DNA of 64,000 nt from NCBI GenBank assembly GCA_002499085.1, contig DAKD01000004.1:1-64000 (forward strand), read 5' to 3'. The translations under genes were made by a program, and so were the position numbers. Within the stretch, counting starts at the first letter, position 1. Each line of letters begins with the position of its first letter. This document shows, one piece after another, positions 7,019 through 15,641 of the stretch. The stretch is from Methanomassiliicoccales archaeon UBA280 (lineage in GTDB: Archaea > Thermoplasmatota > Thermoplasmata > SG8-5). The notes below the pieces were generated by a model. The model saw only the letters and a list, made by a program, of their open reading frames with translations, was not told the DNA's origin and did no database searches.

Positions 7019-9028
7019 ATGGCTTGGTTCGGCAAGAAGAAGGAGGAGGATGCGTCCCCGGGTCCGGAAAGCGGCATCGGCACGACCGGCGCACTCGCTG
7101 AATCGAAGAAGGAAGGATTATTTTCCAAGAAGAAGGAAAGCAGGCCTGCACCCGCAGCCGGGAAGCCTGCCAAGAAGACCCCTGAGGATTCCGTGGCCTG
7201 CGAGGTGTGCGGCACTCTGAACCCCAAGGATTCGGAGGAGTGTCAGGCCTGCGGCGGAAGCCTTTTGAAAGCCGAAGCCCGGGAGGTTGCACCGAGAGAG
7301 GAATCGCTGCCTGAAGTCCCCGAGGAGATTCACGGACCGGAGGAGCATGTTTCCGAGGCATTGCCTGAACCCGGGCCGGAGCCCGCGGAAGCGCCTATAC
7401 CGAAACCTGAGCCTGAGATAGAACTGATACCGGCGGCCGAGCCGGAGAAACCTAAACCCGCCTGGAAGCCGCTGCCCGAGAGGGAGAGGAAGGCCGCGGA
7501 GAAGGAAGTGAACAGGCATATCAAAATTTTACACAAGGACCTGAAGAAGGGCAGAATTTCCCAGGACGAATACAACAGACAGGTCAAGAAGTTGAAGGTC
7601 GACCACCGTCTGGAGCCGCCCGCCGCAAAGCCCGCGCCGAAGCCGGTCAAGGCACCTGCCCCGGCCCCGGAACCGGAGCCAGAGCCGCCCAGGGAGGAGG
7701 AAATTCCCGCATGGCAGCCAGAGCCCGAACCCGAGGAGATTCCCAGGCCGCAGATTCTGGAGAAGGACCTGACGCCCGAGGAGGTGCAGCTCCAGACAGA
7801 GCTCGTGGACGTCGGCGGAGATGGCGAGAAGGCCGTGGACAAGGAGATTGACCAGATACTGCCGATGGAACTGCTGGCCCTCGAGGAGATGATCGTCGAG
7901 GAAGAGCCCGAACCCGAGCTGGAACAGGAGACAAAGGTCCAACCGGAACCTGAAACCGAGAAGAAGGTCGGATTCCTGGCATCCAGGAAGATATTCGGGG
8001 ACAAGGCCAAGCAGCTGGAGGAATGGGAGGCGCATCTCAGGGCCGAGGAGCAGGGCATCCAGGCTGCAAAAGCCGCGCTGGACAGCAGGGAGGCAAAGCT
8101 CCAGGAAAAGGACATGGAGATCCAGACGGAGCTGCAGATACTCCAGACCAAGAAGAGGGACATGACGATTCGCGTGGAGAACCTGGACAGGAAGGAGGCC
8201 GAGCTCCAGTCGCTCGGAGGGAAGCTGGCGCAGCGCAACGAGGAGCTGGACCTGCTGTCCGCAGAAATATCTAAGCGAGAGCAGGAAGTCACGGCCAAGA
8301 TAGAAGCCCTTGACACCAGAGAGGCGGAATTGGCTGACAAGGTCCTCATGTTCGAGAAGAAGGAGAAGGACATCGTCGCCAGGGAGAGCGAGACAAGGGA
8401 GAAATGGCTGGAGATGAGGGAGTTCGACCGCAAGATCACTGCCAGGTCGGAGGAGCTGGACGCAGCCGAAGAGGAATTAAATGAGAAGCGCGCGGCCCAG
8501 AGGAAGCGGGATTCGGAGCTTGATGACAAGCGCAGGGAGCTGGACGCCCGGGCAAGGGAGCATGAGGCGAAGGCAAGGGAGCTCTCCGCGCTGCAGGAGC
8601 AGATAACCGAGAAGGAGGAGAAGCTCATTCACAATGCAGAGGCCAACCAGGCCAGGGCCAACGAGCTGGAGACAATGGAGGAGACGCTGCAGGCCCGGAA
8701 GGAGGAGATGGATGCGCAGGGCGCGGACCTCCAGGAGAGGGAGGAGCGCATGGAAGCCTGGAAGAAGAGGCTCGAGGCCAAGGAGAATGAACTCGGGGTG
8801 AAGAACAACGAACTTGCGGGCAAGGAGGGAGCCATCAGGACTTCGGAGAGGGAGCTTGATGAAAAGAGGGACAAGCTGAAATCCAGGATTCAGGAGATAA
8901 AGAACCTCGAGGAGCGCACCATCCTCAGGAAGAGGGAGGTCGACGAGATAGAGCTCATGCTGATCCAGAAAGAGAACGAGCTGTTCAACAGGGAACAGGG
9001 CCTCTCCAGAAAGGAAGCCGCGAAGTGA
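7019..9028 (+). CDS. Zinc-ribbon, Pro/Glu-rich coiled-coil protein
   Basis: 669 residues. The N-terminus is basic (MAWFGKKKEE). A zinc ribbon with CEVC and CQAC lies near residues 60-78. Residues about 85-320 are low-complexity Pro/Glu/Ala (EPEPEPP-type) with a short charged helical block (HIKILHKDLKKGRISQDEYN). Residues about 330-665 are a continuous, highly charged coiled coil with heptad-like Glu/Lys/Leu spacing. No enzymatic motif and no membrane segment. Probably a cytoskeletal-like or scaffold protein. It has its own TATA-like promoter and overlaps the next gene by GTGA. Coiled-coil composition makes database hits to myosin or SMC unreliable. Confidence 0.8.
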   Translation: MAWFGKKKEEDASPGPESGIGTTGALAESKKEGLFSKKKESRPAPAAGKPAKKTPEDSVACEVCGTLNPKDSEECQACGGSLLKAEAREVAPREESLPEVPEEIHGPEEHVSEALPEPGPEPAEAPIPKPEPEIELIPAAEPEKPKPAWKPLPERERKAAEKEVNRHIKILHKDLKKGRISQDEYNRQVKKLKVDHRLEPPAAKPAPKPVKAPAPAPEPEPEPPREEEIPAWQPEPEPEEIPRPQILEKDLTPEEVQLQTELVDVGGDGEKAVDKEIDQILPMELLALEEMIVEEEPEPELEQETKVQPEPETEKKVGFLASRKIFGDKAKQLEEWEAHLRAEEQGIQAAKAALDSREAKLQEKDMEIQTELQILQTKKRDMTIRVENLDRKEAELQSLGGKLAQRNEELDLLSAEISKREQEVTAKIEALDTREAELADKVLMFEKKEKDIVARESETREKWLEMREFDRKITARSEELDAAEEELNEKRAAQRKRDSELDDKRRELDARAREHEAKARELSALQEQITEKEEKLIHNAEANQARANELETMEETLQARKEEMDAQGADLQEREERMEAWKKRLEAKENELGVKNNELAGKEGAIRTSERELDEKRDKLKSRIQEIKNLEERTILRKREVDEIELMLIQKENELFNREQGLSRKEAAK

Positions 9029-9591
9029 CCCTCATGACCGGACAGCATGTCAAGGGGATACATCTGGCAAACGTGTTCAAGTTCGTCAGGTGGAAACGAG
9101 GGCTGCTCGGCCTCAAGCGTTTCCAGGACGAGATAAAGAACCTGCCAGGCTGCTCCAAAGCCGACGAGAACACATTCGTTGAGAGCAACTGGTACGACTA
9201 CGGGCTTTACATCGAGCTCCTGGCCGCGGCCGACAGGGTCTGCGGCAACGGCGACATGTCGAAGATATACGAGGTTGGCCTGTGGAACATCCGCAACCTG
9301 GGGCACCTGAGCTACCTGGCCAGGAAGCCGGACGTCAGGGTGTTCATACAGGGCGCGATCACCGGTTGGCACAATGTCTACGATTTCGGGGGCGTCGAAC
9401 TGGTCGAGGACTCGCCCAAGAAGATTGTCATGAGGTACAAGGGATTCCCGGATGCGCCGGAGAAATGCCAGTACTTCAGGGGAAGTCTCACTGGCATGAT
9501 GGAGATATGCGGACTTGAGGGCAAGGTGGAGCACACGGCCTGCAACACGAAGGGCGCGGAGTACTGCGAGTTCGTGCTGAGCTGGCGTTGA
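9025..9591 (+). CDS. V4R/DUF2378-like sensor domain protein
   Basis: 188 residues from the GTG at 9025, overlapping the upstream stop; the ATG at 9034 is an alternative. The C-terminal pattern (G...MEICG, then C-x-TKGAEYCEFVLSW) resembles the V4R/heme-NO-binding-like fold and the myxococcal DUF2378 family, which end in a Cys-rich strand pair (here C at about residues 154, 164 and 173). Such domains bind small ligands in signalling proteins. Coupled translation with the coiled-coil gene suggests a shared role. The family assignment is by pattern only; no ligand can be inferred. Confidence 0.55.
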   Translation: MTLMTGQHVKGIHLANVFKFVRWKRGLLGLKRFQDEIKNLPGCSKADENTFVESNWYDYGLYIELLAAADRVCGNGDMSKIYEVGLWNIRNLGHLSYLARKPDVRVFIQGAITGWHNVYDFGGVELVEDSPKKIVMRYKGFPDAPEKCQYFRGSLTGMMEICGLEGKVEHTACNTKGAEYCEFVLSWR

Positions 9592-9677
9592 TTAGGGGGC
9601 TTGGGTCTAGGGGTGCGTTGCAGCAAAACCGGCACCGCTCGACATCGAGCAGCACATGCGGCACCGGCCAACCTGGC

Positions 9678-9703
9678 CATGCCCCGCCTGTGAGGGCGGG
9701 GTT
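9678..9703 (-). repeat. CCCCGCC/GGGCGGGG palindrome with CATG end
   Basis: The hairpin CCCCGCC-TGTGA-GGGCGGGG followed by CATG on the minus strand is the same terminal hairpin found in the GAGAGAAACG elements at 16.8, 42.9, 49.7, 49.9 and 61.8 kb. Here only this end is recognisable. Confidence 0.7.
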
Positions 9704-9717
9704 GTGGGCCTGGCCGG

Positions 9718-9818
9718 GTGGGCCGGGCCTGTTGACGATTAAGTTCATCCTTAGGAAGCCTCGGCTGACCGAAGGGAGGCCGGGGAGGTATCTAAACCGG
9801 CACACAGCCCGGCCCCAC
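9718..9818 (+). ncRNA. Conserved structured RNA-like motif, copy A
   Basis: The outer stem GTGGGCCGGGC (9718-9728) pairs with GCCCGG-C-CCCAC (9807-9818, one bulged base). The inner sequence GACGATTAAGTTCATC, then TTAGGAAGCCTC, a hairpin GCCTC/GAGGC and a later AGGTATCT matches the motif at 63258-63337 base for base except at a few sites. Several of these are compensating stem changes (here GCCTC/GAGGC, there ACCTC/GAGGT). No TATA box is visible upstream, so this copy may be silent. It does not match tRNA, 5S, SRP or RNase P RNA as I know them. Confidence 0.55.
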
Positions 9819-9922
9819 AAACGCGGAAGCTCCTTGGCATTTTGTGAGCATCCGCGTGAGCGAGACGAATAGCCCAATTGCAATAGTTCTAGCTATTCGT
9901 TGCGGGGCTCCGGCACCGGTCA
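9809..9922. repeat. About 110-bp repeat, inverted copy at 23773-23889
   Basis: The stretch from CCCGG-CCCAC through AACGCGGAAGCTCCTTGG, GCATCCGCGTGAGCGAGACG and the hairpin CGAATAG/CTATTCG to GTTGCGGGG is almost identical (about three differences in 102 bp) to the reverse complement of 23777-23878. The rest of the 9592-9970 gap holds the RNA-like motif and GC-rich hairpins; no gene is seen. Confidence 0.9.
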
Positions 9923-9970
9923 TCCGGTTCCAAAGAAGAGGCACGTGGTTTCCATTTTTTCCCCATATGT

Positions 9971-11752
9971 CTAAAGATATCCTTCGATTCCCAGCCTCTC
10001 CAGCGTGGCTACTGTCGGCCGCCCCTCCCTATCCCATCCCCGGTGCGCGAAGTACTCCTGGACATGGCGCCCGAACATCTCTCTCGGGATTTTCTTGCCT
10101 TTCATGAGGCCTGAGCAGGATTCCTCCTCGTGGAACCTGGCCGGCAGGACATCGTCCGCGTGGGTCCTCCCTGTGCGCAGGTTGTATAGCCTGGCCAGCG
10201 AATGTATCCTCTCCCCCACCGAAAGCAGCTGCTCCTTGGTCCAGGGATGCCCTGTCGCTGCTTCCATCATGGGGGCCAGCCTGTCAAGGCCGAACATCAG
10301 GAAGTCGCAGACTATCATGGAATTGCGGATGTTCACGTCGTCCTGGCCGCCAGCGATGTAAGGTATTAACTTGTCCAGCTCCAGGTTGCCGTTCATCTCG
10401 TCGCTGGCTGTCCACAATCTCGTGTGGCTCGCGAAATCCGAGGTCGTGAGAGCCAGGGCCATGGAATAGCAGCCCAGCGGGTTCACGCCCGAAAGCTCCA
10501 TGCCGCCGACCTGTATCGCGAAGTATTCTGAGCCTTTCCCGATTTTCCTTGAGGCAAGCCTGGTTCCCTCTGCCAGAAGGTCGCCGATGCCCTCGCGGTG
10601 GGCTATCTTCTTCACGAGTTCCAGCACCGCGCCAGCAGAACCGAACTTTATCCATTCATTGTCCTCGGGCGAGAGCAGGCTCTTCTCGGCCGCCTCCATG
10701 GCGAACGATATTGTCACGCCGCAGGAGATGGAATCCAGCCCAAGGTCGTCGCACAGGCTGTTGGCCTCGGCCAGGGCTTTCGCGTCTGCAAGCTCGCAGC
10801 CCGAGCCGAGGTATGCCGCCGTCTCGTACTCCGGGCCCTCGAAGTCCCCGCCGTCGTACGTGACCCGCTTGGAGCACTGGATGACGCAGTTGTAACAGCC
10901 GCAGGATTCCCATTCCAGCTCCTTTCTCATTGTCTCCGAAGTGAGGGATTCATAGTCCTTCCATGTGCCGTATTTGAAATTGTGTGTCGGCAGAAAGCCG
11001 CCTGTCTCCTGGCCCATGCGCACCCACATGGGCGTGCCCAATTCGTAACGCTTCTTCCTGTTCGGGTGGGCCATGACCTCTTTTGTCATCCGGACTGCAA
11101 GCTCCCTGTACCTCTGCTGGTCGGCAAGCGGGACAGTTTCCCTGCCTTCCAGGACAAGGGCCTTGAGGTTCTTCGAGCCCATCACTGCGCCGGCGCCGCC
11201 CCTGCCGAACTGGCGGTACTTGTCCGTGCTTATGCATGCGAATCTTACGAGATTCTCGCCGGCAGGGCCTATGCTCGCGACCCTCGAACCCGGATACTTG
11301 GCCTTGAGCACGTCCTCGGTGCGGTAGCAGCCCTGGCCCCACAGGTCGGAGGCGTCCTCCATCTCTACGCCCTCGGGGTTCACTTTCAGGTAGACAGGGT
11401 ATTCGGACTTCCCGCGGATGATTATGTAGTCGTATCCCGCGCCCCTGATTGCGGTGCCGAAATGGCCCCCGGCATGGGAATCCAGGAATCCGCCCGTGAG
11501 AGGGGACCTCGTGACCAGGCATGACCTGTTGGACGTTGTGATGGTTGTGCCCGTCAGCGGCCCGGTGAGGAATATCAGGGGGTTTCCCGGGTCCAGGGGC
11601 TCGCTCGACGTGTCAAGCCCGCAGAGGAGGGCCAGGCCCAGTCCCTTGCCGCCGACGAATTTCTCCAGCAGGGAACGGTCAGGCTCGCCCTGGCTGGCGC
11701 TGCCCGACTCAAGGTCGATGTCCAGGTATCTGAAGTGATACCCGCCGTTCAT
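9971..11752 (-). CDS. Aldehyde:ferredoxin oxidoreductase family protein
   Basis: 593 residues, the usual AOR length. The N-terminal domain carries FVGGKGLGLALL and FLTGPLTGTTITTSNR, the tungstopterin-binding region. The [4Fe-4S] ligands appear as CYNCVIQC near residues 284-291, with a further Cys in MIVCDFLMF near the C-terminus. DLGLDSIS, typical of the family, is present. The enzyme oxidises aldehydes to acids with ferredoxin in the cytoplasm, using a tungsten bis-pterin cofactor; the specific aldehyde cannot be read from sequence. It starts 5 bp after the homoserine dehydrogenase gene, so the two probably share a transcript. Confidence 0.93.
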   Translation of the reverse strand: MNGGYHFRYLDIDLESGSASQGEPDRSLLEKFVGGKGLGLALLCGLDTSSEPLDPGNPLIFLTGPLTGTTITTSNRSCLVTRSPLTGGFLDSHAGGHFGTAIRGAGYDYIIIRGKSEYPVYLKVNPEGVEMEDASDLWGQGCYRTEDVLKAKYPGSRVASIGPAGENLVRFACISTDKYRQFGRGGAGAVMGSKNLKALVLEGRETVPLADQQRYRELAVRMTKEVMAHPNRKKRYELGTPMWVRMGQETGGFLPTHNFKYGTWKDYESLTSETMRKELEWESCGCYNCVIQCSKRVTYDGGDFEGPEYETAAYLGSGCELADAKALAEANSLCDDLGLDSISCGVTISFAMEAAEKSLLSPEDNEWIKFGSAGAVLELVKKIAHREGIGDLLAEGTRLASRKIGKGSEYFAIQVGGMELSGVNPLGCYSMALALTTSDFASHTRLWTASDEMNGNLELDKLIPYIAGGQDDVNIRNSMIVCDFLMFGLDRLAPMMEAATGHPWTKEQLLSVGERIHSLARLYNLRTGRTHADDVLPARFHEEESCSGLMKGKKIPREMFGRHVQEYFAHRGWDREGRPTVATLERLGIEGYL

Positions 11753-11757
11753 CCGGA

Positions 11758-12798
11758 TTACATCTCCTTGTGCATGTTCAGCACGTCTATCAGGATGGCG
11801 AAGCCCGTCTCCAGCTTTCCGGCGCCGGAGCCCTGTATGGTTATCGGCCCCGAAAGGTCGGTTTTGAACGTGAGCGCATTGACCGCGCCCCCGACCCCTG
11901 CCAGAGGGTCGCTCAGAGGCAGCTTTTCTGGCCTCACTGAAGCGATGATCTTCCCGTGCTCCTTCCTGGCAGAGCCAATGAGCTTGTACCTCATTTCCTC
12001 GGCCTTTGCCTTCCTGATGTCCTCGATCGTGATTCCGGATATTCCCACCCTTTCCTGGGCGTCGGCCGGGGATATGTTGCCCCCCAGCACCACATTGGAC
12101 AGGATCACGACCTTGGCCAGGGCGTCGAATCCCTCGACGTCCGCGGTCGGGTCGGCCTCCGCGTACCCCAGCTTCTGGGCCAGGGCCAGCGCGTCCGGGT
12201 AGGACATGTTCTCCTCCTCCATTTTGGTGAGCATGAAGTTCGTGGTGCCGTTGAGTATGCCCTTGATCTCCTGAATCTCATTTCCAGCCAGGCAGTATTC
12301 GAGCAGGTCGAATATAGGGGTTCCAGACATGACAACGCCCTCGTACCTGAAGAGGACATTCTTCGCCTCCGCCAGCTTGGACAGATCCCTGAAATGCAGG
12401 GCCATAGGGCCCTTGTTGGTCGTGGCCACGCACATGCCCCTCTCGAAAGCTTTCCTGATGTGGCTGGTCGCCGGTTCGCCTGTCTTTATGTCGGTGTATG
12501 TCACTTCTACCATGATGTCGGCCTCGGCCTGTTCGAGCAGGTCCAGTGAGTTGAGCCCGACAATCGCGCCCTCGGCGGGAAAGTCATGGACAGTGCCCTT
12601 GGCCTTCACATGCACCATGAACCCTGGTATGTCAATTCCCTCATTGACCAGAATGGAGCCCTTCATCATATCGGCCACTCCGACTAGCACAGGCTCGAAT
12701 GAGAACTCGCGTTCAAGCATCTCTTTCTTCCTGACCAGTATCTCCAGGAATCCCTGGCCAACCACTCCGCACCCTATCAGAACTATTCGCCTCTGCAT
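11758..12798 (-). CDS. hom: Homoserine dehydrogenase
   Basis: 346 residues. The Rossmann motif GCGVVGQG is at residues 9-16. Homoserine dehydrogenase signatures are clear: VATTNKGPMA, then GTPIFDLLEYCL, GILNGTTNFML and the catalytic region LGYAEADPTADVEGFDALAK. It reduces aspartate semialdehyde to homoserine in threonine/methionine synthesis. This is the short monofunctional form; no C-terminal ACT domain is seen. The start is an ATG about 33 bp downstream of the minus-strand TATA box GTTATATAAT (12831-12840). Confidence 0.95.
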   Translation of the reverse strand: MQRRIVLIGCGVVGQGFLEILVRKKEMLEREFSFEPVLVGVADMMKGSILVNEGIDIPGFMVHVKAKGTVHDFPAEGAIVGLNSLDLLEQAEADIMVEVTYTDIKTGEPATSHIRKAFERGMCVATTNKGPMALHFRDLSKLAEAKNVLFRYEGVVMSGTPIFDLLEYCLAGNEIQEIKGILNGTTNFMLTKMEEENMSYPDALALAQKLGYAEADPTADVEGFDALAKVVILSNVVLGGNISPADAQERVGISGITIEDIRKAKAEEMRYKLIGSARKEHGKIIASVRPEKLPLSDPLAGVGGAVNALTFKTDLSGPITIQGSGAGKLETGFAILIDVLNMHKEM

Positions 12799-12830
12799 TT
12801 TTTCACCCTGTCCAGGAATAATCGGATGTC

Positions 12831-12880
12831 ATTATATAACTTTATCTTTTCTGATAAAATCGTGCGAAGGTTTTATATCG
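12831..12880. promoter_or_regulatory. Divergent hom/lonB promoters
   Basis: The minus-strand TATA GTTATATAAT (12831-12840) is placed for hom. The plus-strand TTTTATAT (12871-12878) is placed for lonB. The TATA-to-start distance rules against the in-frame ATG at 12884 and favours 12929 as the lonB start. Confidence 0.6.
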
Positions 12881-12928
12881 GAGATGAGGTTATATTTCAA
12901 CAGGATATATTATCCGGAGCACTGGACG

Positions 12929-14929
12929 ATGGAAAAGGAACTGTGCAAGCTGCCGCCCGACGAGTGGATCCAGAACCTCAAGTTCGAGACCACTGACCAG
13001 GTCAAGATACCGCCCAGCCTTGCTGACCAGGTCATAGGCCAGGAGGACGCCGTCTACGTCATCAAGAAGGCAGCGGAGCAGAAGCGCCATGTCCTTCTCA
13101 TAGGCGAGCCCGGCACGGGAAAGTCCATGCTGGCCAGCGCCATGGTGGATTACCTGCCCAAGGGTGAGCTCGAGGACATAATAGCCTACCCGAACCCGGA
13201 GGACCCGAACGAGCCTATAATCAAGGTCTTGCCCGCGGGAAAGGGCAAGGAGATAGTCTCGGCGCAGAAGCATGAGGTCATGCAGCGCCAGGCCCAGAAG
13301 TTCCAGACAATGTTCACAATCATTTTCCTGATTGTCGGTTTCTCGATAATCATGTTCATCATCGACCCGAACCACAACCCCATGTGGATATTTTTCGGCA
13401 TACTGGCCGCTGTTTTCATCTACATGGCCACGAGGATGCCCGGCGCCCAGCGCCAGGAAGCGGGACAGATACCCAAGCTGCTCATGTCGCACCTTCCCAC
13501 TGACAAGCCGCCGTTCATCGACGCCACCGGCGCACATGCCGGGGCTTTGCTCGGCGACGTGAAGCATGACCCGTTCCAGAGCGGCGGGCTCGAGACGCCG
13601 CAGCATGACAGGGTCGAGGTCGGCGCCATACACAAGGCCAACAAGGGAGTTCTTTTCGTGGACGAGATCAACATGCTCAAGATGGAGAGCCAGCAGAGCC
13701 TCCTCACCGCCCTCCAGGAGGGGAAGTTCCCCATAGTGGGCCAGAGCGAGCGCTCGTCCGGCGCGATGGTCAAGAGCCAGCCTGTGCCCTGCAGTTTCGT
13801 GCTTGTTGCGGCCGGGAACCTGGATTCAATCTACGGGGCAAAGGACGAGAACGGCATACAGCACGGCGGAATGCACCCCGCCCTAAGGTCCAGGATACGC
13901 GGCTACGGTTACGAGACATACATGAAAACCGTGATGCCCGATACCGAGGAAAACCGCAAGAAGCTCATCAGGTTCGTGGCCCAGGAAGTGGTCAAGGACA
14001 AGAAGATCCCCCATTTCACCAAGGACGCTGTGGCGGAGATAATCCGCGAGGCGCAAAGGCGCTCGGGCCGCAGGGGCCATCTCACGCTCAGACTGAGGGA
14101 GCTCGGAGGCCTTGTCAGGGTCTCCGGCGACATTGCAAAAGAGACCAATCTCCCGTTCGTTACCAAGGAAGAGGTCCAGCACGCCAAGAGGGTGGCGCGC
14201 TCCCTGGAGCAGCAGATTGCCGACCGCATGGTAGAGCAGAACAAGGAATACGCCACCCTTCTCACAGAGGGGACGGCGGTGGGCCTCGTCAACGGCCTGG
14301 CAGTGTTCCAGGGCGACGGCTCGCTGTCGGAATATTCGGGCATGGTCCTGCCGATTGCGGCCGAGGTAACTCCGGCCCAGCACAAGAACGGCGGCGTGAT
14401 AATAGCCACCGGAAGGCTGGGGGAGATAGCCAAGGAAGCTGTGCAGAATGTGTCCGCGGTCATCAAGAAGATGACTGGCGAGGACATTTCCAATCATGAC
14501 GTGCATGTTCAGTTCGTCGAGTCCAAGTCCGGCATTGAAGGGGATTCTGCATCCATCTCGGTCGCAACCGCGGTGTTCTCCGCGCTCGAGGGCATAGAGG
14601 TGGACCAGAGCCTGGCAATGACAGGCTCTCTGAGCGTAAGGGGCAAGGTCCTGCCGGTGGGCGGTGTCACGGCCAAGATAGAGGGCGCGGCCGAGATGGG
14701 CCTGAAGAAGGTACTGATACCCAGGGCCAACATGAAGGACGTCCTGCTCGAGGACAAGTATGTCGGCAAGATCGAGATAATACCGGTGGACACGCTCAGC
14801 GACGTGCTGCAGCATGCGTTCGTCGGCAAGAAGAAGGACAGTCTCGTGAAGAAACTGGCTGCGGTCGTTCCCCTGAGCGCACCCGCCGTCGTGAGGCCTA
14901 TACCGGCAACAGACAGGGTTCCGTCCTGA
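12929..14929 (+). CDS. lon: Membrane-anchored archaeal Lon protease (LonB)
   Basis: About 666 residues. AAA+ ATPase: Walker A GEPGTGKS near residues 58-65, Walker B VLFVDEINML. Between them, at about residues 125-170, two membrane segments (IIFLIVGFSIIMFII and IFFGILAAVFIYMA) anchor the protein, the hallmark of archaeal LonB. The C-terminal protease domain carries the catalytic Ser in GDSASISVA (about 538) and Lys in GGVTAKIEGA (about 583). It is an ATP-dependent membrane protease for misfolded or short-lived proteins. The start at 12929 is chosen because the TATA box at 12871 would place the transcript start near 12900; GGAGC lies just upstream. Confidence 0.95.
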   Translation: MEKELCKLPPDEWIQNLKFETTDQVKIPPSLADQVIGQEDAVYVIKKAAEQKRHVLLIGEPGTGKSMLASAMVDYLPKGELEDIIAYPNPEDPNEPIIKVLPAGKGKEIVSAQKHEVMQRQAQKFQTMFTIIFLIVGFSIIMFIIDPNHNPMWIFFGILAAVFIYMATRMPGAQRQEAGQIPKLLMSHLPTDKPPFIDATGAHAGALLGDVKHDPFQSGGLETPQHDRVEVGAIHKANKGVLFVDEINMLKMESQQSLLTALQEGKFPIVGQSERSSGAMVKSQPVPCSFVLVAAGNLDSIYGAKDENGIQHGGMHPALRSRIRGYGYETYMKTVMPDTEENRKKLIRFVAQEVVKDKKIPHFTKDAVAEIIREAQRRSGRRGHLTLRLRELGGLVRVSGDIAKETNLPFVTKEEVQHAKRVARSLEQQIADRMVEQNKEYATLLTEGTAVGLVNGLAVFQGDGSLSEYSGMVLPIAAEVTPAQHKNGGVIIATGRLGEIAKEAVQNVSAVIKKMTGEDISNHDVHVQFVESKSGIEGDSASISVATAVFSALEGIEVDQSLAMTGSLSVRGKVLPVGGVTAKIEGAAEMGLKKVLIPRANMKDVLLEDKYVGKIEIIPVDTLSDVLQHAFVGKKKDSLVKKLAAVVPLSAPAVVRPIPATDRVPS

Positions 14930-14940
14930 GAGAGGTTCCT

Positions 14941-15132
14941 ATGTGCGGATTCATGCTCGACGGCCTTTCCGAAGATGAGGATGAGGACAGATTCGTCGGA
15001 AGGGAGTGCTATGTTTTCAACAAGAGCCTGGCCCTGTCAATGGACGATGACAGGTGCGAGCACTGCAAGTTTTATCTGACTCTCCAATGCAAGTACATCC
15101 ATGAGTTCGTGGACGAGGACGGTGACGCTTGA
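14941..15132 (+). CDS. Small acidic Cys-containing protein
   Basis: 63 residues, very acidic (DEDEDRF, EFVDEDGDA) with Cys at residues 2 and 23 and a CEHC-KFYLTLQC cluster near residues 39-49, a possible metal site. It lies 11 bp after lonB and its TGA overlaps the nadM TTG, so it is in the same operon. I do not recognise a family. Confidence 0.65.
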   Translation: MCGFMLDGLSEDEDEDRFVGRECYVFNKSLALSMDDDRCEHCKFYLTLQCKYIHEFVDEDGDA

Positions 15133-15641
15133 GGACCGGTCTTTTTCTGGGAAGGTTCCAGCCTTTCCACAACGGCCACCTCGAGGTGATCAGGGAGATT
15201 GCGGGGAAGGTTGACAAGCTGGTCATTGGCATAGGAAGCGCCCAGGACAGCCACACGCTCGAGGACCCGTTCACTGCGGGAGAGCGCCATCTCATGATAT
15301 CCGAGACCCTGGACGAACTGGGCATCCAGAATTACTTTCTCATTCCGATTGTCGACATAAACAGGTACTCGGTCTGGGTGAGCCATGTGCGATCGCTGGT
15401 TCCGCCGTTCCAGGTGATATTCACGAACAACGACCTCACTGCCAGGCTCTTCTCCGAGGCCGGAACCGAGGTCATCAGGCCGAAGCTGTACAGCCGCGAG
15501 GTCTACTCGGGGCGCAAGGTAAGGGGCGTCATTCTGAAGGGCGGGGAATGGAGATCGCTTGTTCCCGCGGGAACTGCACGGGTCATCGAAGCGGTAGACG
15601 GAGTGAAACGCCTCAGGGAGCTGGCCGGTGATGCGGAATGA
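15129..15641 (+). CDS. nadM: Nicotinamide-nucleotide adenylyltransferase
   Basis: 170 residues, the normal archaeal NadM length. The nucleotidyltransferase motif GRFQPFHNGH is at the N-terminus, IGSAQDSHTLEDPFTAGER in the middle and SGRKVR near the C-terminus. It makes NAD from NMN and ATP in the cytosol. The start is TTG at 15129, overlapping the previous stop (TTGA); no better start precedes the GRFQPFH motif. Followed by pncC (4-bp overlap), which processes NMN, so the two act in pyridine nucleotide metabolism. Confidence 0.94.
   Translation: MRTGLFLGRFQPFHNGHLEVIREIAGKVDKLVIGIGSAQDSHTLEDPFTAGERHLMISETLDELGIQNYFLIPIVDINRYSVWVSHVRSLVPPFQVIFTNNDLTARLFSEAGTEVIRPKLYSREVYSGRKVRGVILKGGEWRSLVPAGTARVIEAVDGVKRLRELAGDAE

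Noticed and set aside
7330..8628. 432-residue Ser-rich minus-strand frame opposite the coiled-coil gene
   Set aside because: Long runs of Ser are the complement of Glu/Ala/Leu codons; a mirror of the real gene.
9592..9820. SRP RNA or RNase P RNA
   Set aside because: The invariant segments of those RNAs that I know (GGAAG tetraloop region, GAGGAAAGUC) are absent.
10598..11524. 308-residue plus-strand frame opposite the AOR gene
   Set aside because: AOR is full length with its cofactor motifs on the minus strand; the opposite frame shows no domain.
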